Shown here: in pieces, positions 59,707 to 63,194 of the stretch | Layout: every line of letters begins with the position of its first letter | How positions within the stretch are numbered: position 1 is the stretch's first letter | NCBI GenBank assembly: GCA_022709905.1 | Contig: JAKLHY010000045.1 | Coordinates: 1-63,194, forward strand | DNA from: Verrucomicrobiota bacterium | GTDB lineage: Bacteria > Verrucomicrobiota > Verrucomicrobiia > Limisphaerales > UBA1319 | Direction of reading: 5' to 3' | DNA: 63,194 nucleotides | Position numbers and translations under genes: made by a program | Notes under the pieces: model-generated | Told to the model about the DNA's origin: nothing | Databases searched by the model: none | The model's input: only the letters and a program-made list of their open reading frames with translations

Positions 59707-59746
59707 AAATTTGGAAGTTTCTTTTGGCAATCGGTTTAAACCGGTT
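59707..59746. repeat. Palindrome related to the ends of the 62-kb inverted-repeat element
   Basis: TTTGGAAGTTTCTTTTGGCA ATCGGTTTA followed by AACCGGTTGC. The left part matches the right end of the element at 61991-62262 and the right part matches its left end, so the two end sequences meet head to head around TTTAAA. The core GCAATCGGTTTAAACCGGTT GC is palindromic with two mismatches. It overlaps the gap upstream of the CheA-like gene. Confidence 0.6.
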
Positions 59747-59816
59747 GCGGCGAAAAAAGACCTTAACTCCCATCCTGAAGTGCCGATGTAGCCTTCAGAC
59801 AAAACTGAAGTGTATC

Positions 59817-61991
59817 ATGGATTCTTTCCCCGTCATGAACCATACCGATTTACTCGATGTCCTGGGGCAGAACGCCAACAAGATCGCCCTCGAACTGGTC
59901 TTTGCCCAGGCCGGCGATGATAACGGCTTGCTGCCCATCAATTGCCTCCTGGGACAAATGGAGGATACCTGCAAAACCTCCCCTGTCCCTCCGGAAATCC
60001 GCCAGGCCATCCGCCAGGCCCGGGAATGGCTCGATGGCATTTTCGCGGGATCGGGCTTCTTTGATGCCGCTTCCATCCTGCATTTAAGCGAATGGACCGC
60101 TTACATGGAGAACGCTTGCGGCGCCCTTCGGAACGGCCATCCCGCGCCGCCGATTCCCGCCGGCTGGATTCAGGAAACGGCCCTCGGCACCCCTCCCCAG
60201 GCGGCGGCACCCATCTCCGCGCCCAGCAGCCCCAATCCTCCAAGCGATCCCGGGGAGGAGATGTCCCTGGTTATTAACCTGGAACAAGACGGCGATCTAT
60301 TGCGCGAATTTGCCAATGAATCGCACGAACATCTTCAGAACATCGAACTGGGTGTTCTGGTGCTCGAAGAACATCCCGCGGACGCCGACACGCTCAATTC
60401 CATTTTCCGGGCTTTTCACACCTTCAAAGGCGGATCGGGATTGTTGAACCTGACTCCCATGAAGCTCCTGGCGCACGACCTGGAGTCCCTGCTGGATCTG
60501 GCCCGGCAGCACAAGCTGCAAATCAATTCCGAGATTATCAATATCATCCTCGAGGGCGGTGACCTCCTCAAAAGGTTCGTGACCGAGATTGAACTGCAAT
60601 TATCGGGCCAAAAACCTCCCTCGCCCGTCCTGATTCCAATCGGCCATGTGATTCTGCGAGCCCGCGCTGTGATGGAACGGGGCGCTGCCAAGGCGCCGGC
60701 TGAGGCATTGCCCACTATCGAGACCAGCGCGCCGGCCAACGATGAATCCAAAGCCCCTGCGGCCGCATCGGCCGGCGAGCGGGATTCGGCGGTTGCCGCC
60801 ATCACCGCGGCGGCCTCCATGGTCAAAGTGGCGACCTTCAAGCTCGACAGTCTGGTCGACCTGGTCGGCGAGATGGTCATCGCCCAGTCTTTGGTCGCCC
60901 AGGATTCCGAGCTGAAAGGCATTCAAGACGGCCGCCTGAGCCGCAACCTCGCTCAACTGAGCCGCATCACCGGCGAGCTCCAGCGCACCGCCATGTCCCT
61001 GCGCATGGTCCCCATCCGAACGACTTTCCAGAAAATGAACCGCCTGGTGCGCGATATCGCCACCGCTCAAGGCAAACAGGTCGAGCTCGTCACCCAGGGC
61101 GAAGAGACCGAGATCGATCGAAAAATCGTCGAGGACATCAGCGATCCGCTGATCCACATGGTGCGCAACTCCGTCGATCATGGGATCGAAAAGCCCGAGG
61201 ACCGCCTCAGCTCGGGCAAGCCGGCCCAAGGCAAAGTCTGCCTGCGGGCTTACCACCAGGGGGGCAACGTCGTGATCGAAATCTCCGACGACGGCCGGGG
61301 ATTGAACCGGGAACGAATCCGGGAAAAGGCGCTGGAAAAGGGGCTCATCCAAGCCGGCGATGTCCTCGAAGACTCGGAAATTTTCAATCTGATTTTCGCC
61401 CCCGGTTTCTCCACCGCGCAGCAAATCACCGAGGTGTCCGGCCGTGGGGTCGGCATGGATGTGGTGCGCCGCAATATCGACAAGTTGCGGGGAAAAATCG
61501 AGATTCAATCCCAGATGGGACAAGGATCGCGCTTCACCATCCACTTGCCGCTGACTCTCGCCATCATTGACGGTCTGATTGTGGGTGTCGGCGAACACCG
61601 CTACATCCTCCCTACCCTGTCGGTCTGCGAATCGTTCCGCCCGACGCGCGATATGCTCTCGACGGTTTATGGCCGGGGAGAAATGATCAACGTTCGCGGC
61701 CGATTGAGCCCGCTGCTTCGGCTGCATGAATTCTTCGGCGTGAAACCCCAGGCCACCGATCCCTGCCAGGGCATCGTGGTTCTGGTCGGCACCGAGACCG
61801 AACGCCGCTGCCTCCTGGTCGACCAATTGCTCGGCAAACAGGAAGTCGTCATTAAAAGCCTCGGCGAAACCTTCAAGTCCACCCACGGACTCGCCGGCGC
61901 CGCCATCCTCGGCGACGGGCGGGTCGGCCTGATTCTGGATGTCGATCGCCTGGTCCGGCTTAAGGGGACTTCCCTGGCGCAGGCGGCCTAG
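59817..61991 (+). CDS. cheA: CheA-like chemotaxis-type histidine kinase with extra N-terminal domain
   Basis: About 724 residues from ATG 59817 (TTG 59724 is possible). Residues 1-150 are helical and unrecognised; HPt domain ~180-285 with phosphoacceptor His201 in FRAFHTFKGGSGLL; dimerisation helix VATFKLDSLVDLVGEMVIAQ; ATPase (LIHMVRNSVDHGIEKPEDRL, DDGRGLNRERIRE, GRGVGMDVVRRN); CheW-like C-terminus (LIVGVGEHRYILPTLSVCES). No P2 domain, CheY, CheW or receptor gene is nearby. The stop TAG (61989-61991) overlaps the left end of the repeat element. Confidence 0.88.
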   Translation: MDSFPVMNHTDLLDVLGQNANKIALELVFAQAGDDNGLLPINCLLGQMEDTCKTSPVPPEIRQAIRQAREWLDGIFAGSGFFDAASILHLSEWTAYMENACGALRNGHPAPPIPAGWIQETALGTPPQAAAPISAPSSPNPPSDPGEEMSLVINLEQDGDLLREFANESHEHLQNIELGVLVLEEHPADADTLNSIFRAFHTFKGGSGLLNLTPMKLLAHDLESLLDLARQHKLQINSEIINIILEGGDLLKRFVTEIELQLSGQKPPSPVLIPIGHVILRARAVMERGAAKAPAEALPTIETSAPANDESKAPAAASAGERDSAVAAITAAASMVKVATFKLDSLVDLVGEMVIAQSLVAQDSELKGIQDGRLSRNLAQLSRITGELQRTAMSLRMVPIRTTFQKMNRLVRDIATAQGKQVELVTQGEETEIDRKIVEDISDPLIHMVRNSVDHGIEKPEDRLSSGKPAQGKVCLRAYHQGGNVVIEISDDGRGLNRERIREKALEKGLIQAGDVLEDSEIFNLIFAPGFSTAQQITEVSGRGVGMDVVRRNIDKLRGKIEIQSQMGQGSRFTIHLPLTLAIIDGLIVGVGEHRYILPTLSVCESFRPTRDMLSTVYGRGEMINVRGRLSPLLRLHEFFGVKPQATDPCQGIVVLVGTETERRCLLVDQLLGKQEVVIKSLGETFKSTHGLAGAAILGDGRVGLILDVDRLVRLKGTSLAQAA

Positions 61992-62262
61992 ACCGGTTGC
62001 CATAATAAATTTCCGAATGGCAGGAGGAATTTTGGCCTGGGCCAAGGCACCGAGGCCGGCGCATCCCTAAACCGGGCTGTAACGGCCGAGGCAACGCAGG
62101 CCCAGGGCAAAAGGCCCCTGTCTCAACGAGATGGAGCCGAAAGAGGGCGGGGGCTTCGTTCCGTGCTCAGTCAGAGACCGCTGCGGGTCTCCTCCTTCGC
62201 ACGCGTCTCGCCCGCGCCCTCCTCGGCTCCACCATTCTGGAAATCTATTATGGCAATCGGTC
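61991..62262. mobile_element. MITE-like bipartite hairpin element, copy 3 (divergent)
   Basis: 272 bp flanked by TA on both sides. Ends: GACCGGTTGCCATAATAAAT and (reverse complement of the right end) GACCGATTGCCATAATAGAT. Lobes: TTTTGGCCTGGGCC (62030-62043) with 62099-62112, and 62133-62154 with 62210-62230. The right lobe encloses CAGTCAGAGACCGCTGCGGG T, shared with copies 1 and 2; stem sequences differ but pair. The element provides the cheA stop and about 30 residues of comB. Confidence 0.78.
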
Positions 62263-63037
62263 TAACCTCCCTTGCGGAAGCACCCGTCCGAATCACGCCA
62301 TCCTCTCCCAATCGCGGCGTCAACGAGACCATGTCGAGGCGCGAGGCGAAGGCCACATCATCGCGCAATTCGGGTATCGATAGCAAACGCCGGCCGTTGC
62401 GGGACATGCCCAGGGCAACCTCCAGCCGGCCAGCATACGGCCGATAGAGCTCCCGCGCCATTAAGGCAGCATCGGAAATTAGGTCGGCCCCCATCCCGGA
62501 CCCAAGCAAGTCCACCAGCGCCCCCGCCGCAATCGTGTCTTCCCACGCCGCCTCCTCATACGTGCCGCCGCAGACGATCAACAGGTTTGCTCCAGACGCT
62601 TTCCGCACTGCATCGGCAATGGCCTTGAGGTTGTGCAGCGCGCCAATCAGGATCAGCGAGGCATGGGCGCAGGCCCGCAAAGCCCGGGTGCCATTCGTTG
62701 TGGTCATCACCAGGCTGCGTCCTTGGACTCGTTCGGCGGTGAATTCACGCGGTGAATTGCCAAAATCAAAGTCCACGGACCCTGTCTGCTCCGCCCGGAT
62801 CCGCCATCCCTGGCGCTCCCCCGCCAGCAGAACTTCCGGACGCTCGCGGCGTATCGCAATCGCCGTCTCGATGTCGGCCACCGGGATGATCTCCGAGGCG
62901 CCATTCGAAAAGGCGGCCACCATGGACGTAGTGGCCCTCAACACGTCAAACACCACACACACGCTCTGACTCAGATCTTGCTCCCGCAAGCGCCCGAACT
63001 CGGCCGGTGTGAACAATACATCAAGACGAACTGACAT
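62171..63037 (-). CDS. comB: 2-phosphosulfolactate phosphatase (ComB-like) with repeat-derived tail
   Basis: A 288-residue protein: CVVFDVLRATTSMVAAFSNG and VMTTTNGTRALRACAHASLI LIGAL are the family signatures. ComB hydrolyses phosphosulfolactate in coenzyme M-type sulfonate metabolism; bacterial members often have unclear roles. Start ATG 63037 (minus strand). From about residue 259 the frame runs into the inverted-repeat element, giving a Gly/Glu-rich tail (NGGAEEGAGETRAKEETRSG) not expected in the family. 63038-63194 shows no feature. Confidence 0.85.
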   Translation of the reverse strand: MSVRLDVLFTPAEFGRLREQDLSQSVCVVFDVLRATTSMVAAFSNGASEIIPVADIETAIAIRRERPEVLLAGERQGWRIRAEQTGSVDFDFGNSPREFTAERVQGRSLVMTTTNGTRALRACAHASLILIGALHNLKAIADAVRKASGANLLIVCGGTYEEAAWEDTIAAGALVDLLGSGMGADLISDAALMARELYRPYAGRLEVALGMSRNGRRLLSIPELRDDVAFASRLDMVSLTPRLGEDGVIRTGASAREVRPIAIIDFQNGGAEEGAGETRAKEETRSGL

Positions 63038-63194
63038 TGCCCCCTTTCATAGGGACTTCCCGTCACCAGGGCAAAACAAAACACGCCTCCCTGAATCTCA
63101 AATCTTAATCTTAAATCCTAGCCAAAGATATTTGAAATTTTGCGGTCGCCGACGAGAGCGTTTTGGAATTCATGAAGTTACGCGGTACGGTCGG

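Noticed and set aside
60600..62045. Long minus-strand frame opposite the CheA-like gene (481 codons), and similar ones at 54139-55842 and 57971-59140
   Set aside because: Shadows of high-GC kinase genes; His/Asp/Gln-rich translations without recognisable domains.

Overview
The window reads as chromosomal DNA from a free-living Gram-negative bacterium, most like a verrucomicrobium or other PVC-group member. This is an inference from the exosortase/EpsI pair, frequent GTG/TTG starts with weak Shine-Dalgarno signals, many hybrid histidine kinases and the repeat-rich intergenic DNA; no rRNA or marker phylogeny is available here.

Layout. 0.3-0.85 kb: a ParE-type toxin-antitoxin pair between two 25-bp direct repeats. 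1.06-25.9 kb: a large surface-polysaccharide cluster on the + strand (epimerase, DegT aminotransferase, asparagine-synthase-like amidotransferase, formyltransferase-like protein, glycosyltransferases, Wzx-type flippase, GT-C membrane protein, CapK-like ligase, FemAB/GNAT acyltransferases, four polysaccharide-deacetylase-like proteins). The part from about 9 to 15 kb is visibly more AT-rich. 17.8-45.5 kb: intergenic DNA is packed with repeats. Most are GTAG-footed hairpins (REP-like), and a REP-associated tyrosine transposase (RAYT) sits in the middle of them at 21.96-22.42 kb. 26-37 kb: accessory DNA with a DUF1016 nuclease-like gene, a broken HicB gene, an AbiEii-like nucleotidyltransferase pair and five VapBC/Phd-PIN modules, interleaved with wecB and pglD/pglE-like genes. 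37.6-45.1 kb: exosortase, PglC-like sugar transferase, AMP ligase, acyl carrier protein, SDR, hexapeptide acyltransferase, EpsI-like protein and a PglF/CapD-like dehydratase. 45.5-51.2 kb, - strand: housekeeping genes obgE, rpmA, rplU, a phosphofructokinase, a lipoate ligase and cysW/cysT. 51.4-62 kb: a coiled-coil/PD-(D/E)XK-like protein and a signalling block (three histidine kinases, an HD-GYP response regulator, a CheA-like kinase). The window ends with comB.

How it works together. PglF-, PglE-, PglD- and PglC-like genes suggest a diacetamido-trideoxy sugar (bacillosamine type) as the initiating residue. The glycosyltransferases, flippase and deacetylases would build and modify the polymer, and exosortase plus EpsI would anchor proteins in the envelope, although no PEP-CTERM substrate is encoded here. 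The ligase-ACP-SDR-acyltransferase set could supply an unusual acyl group.

Most interesting: (1) a complete RAYT/REP system with hairpin triplets that show compensatory stem changes around a conserved tandem GA mismatch; (2) a three-copy, ~270-bp inverted-repeat-bounded element made of two hairpin lobes, one copy of which supplies the stop codon of the cheA-like gene and about 30 C-terminal residues of comB; (3) TA modules whose candidate promoters all place the predicted transcription start at the start codon (leaderless geometry).
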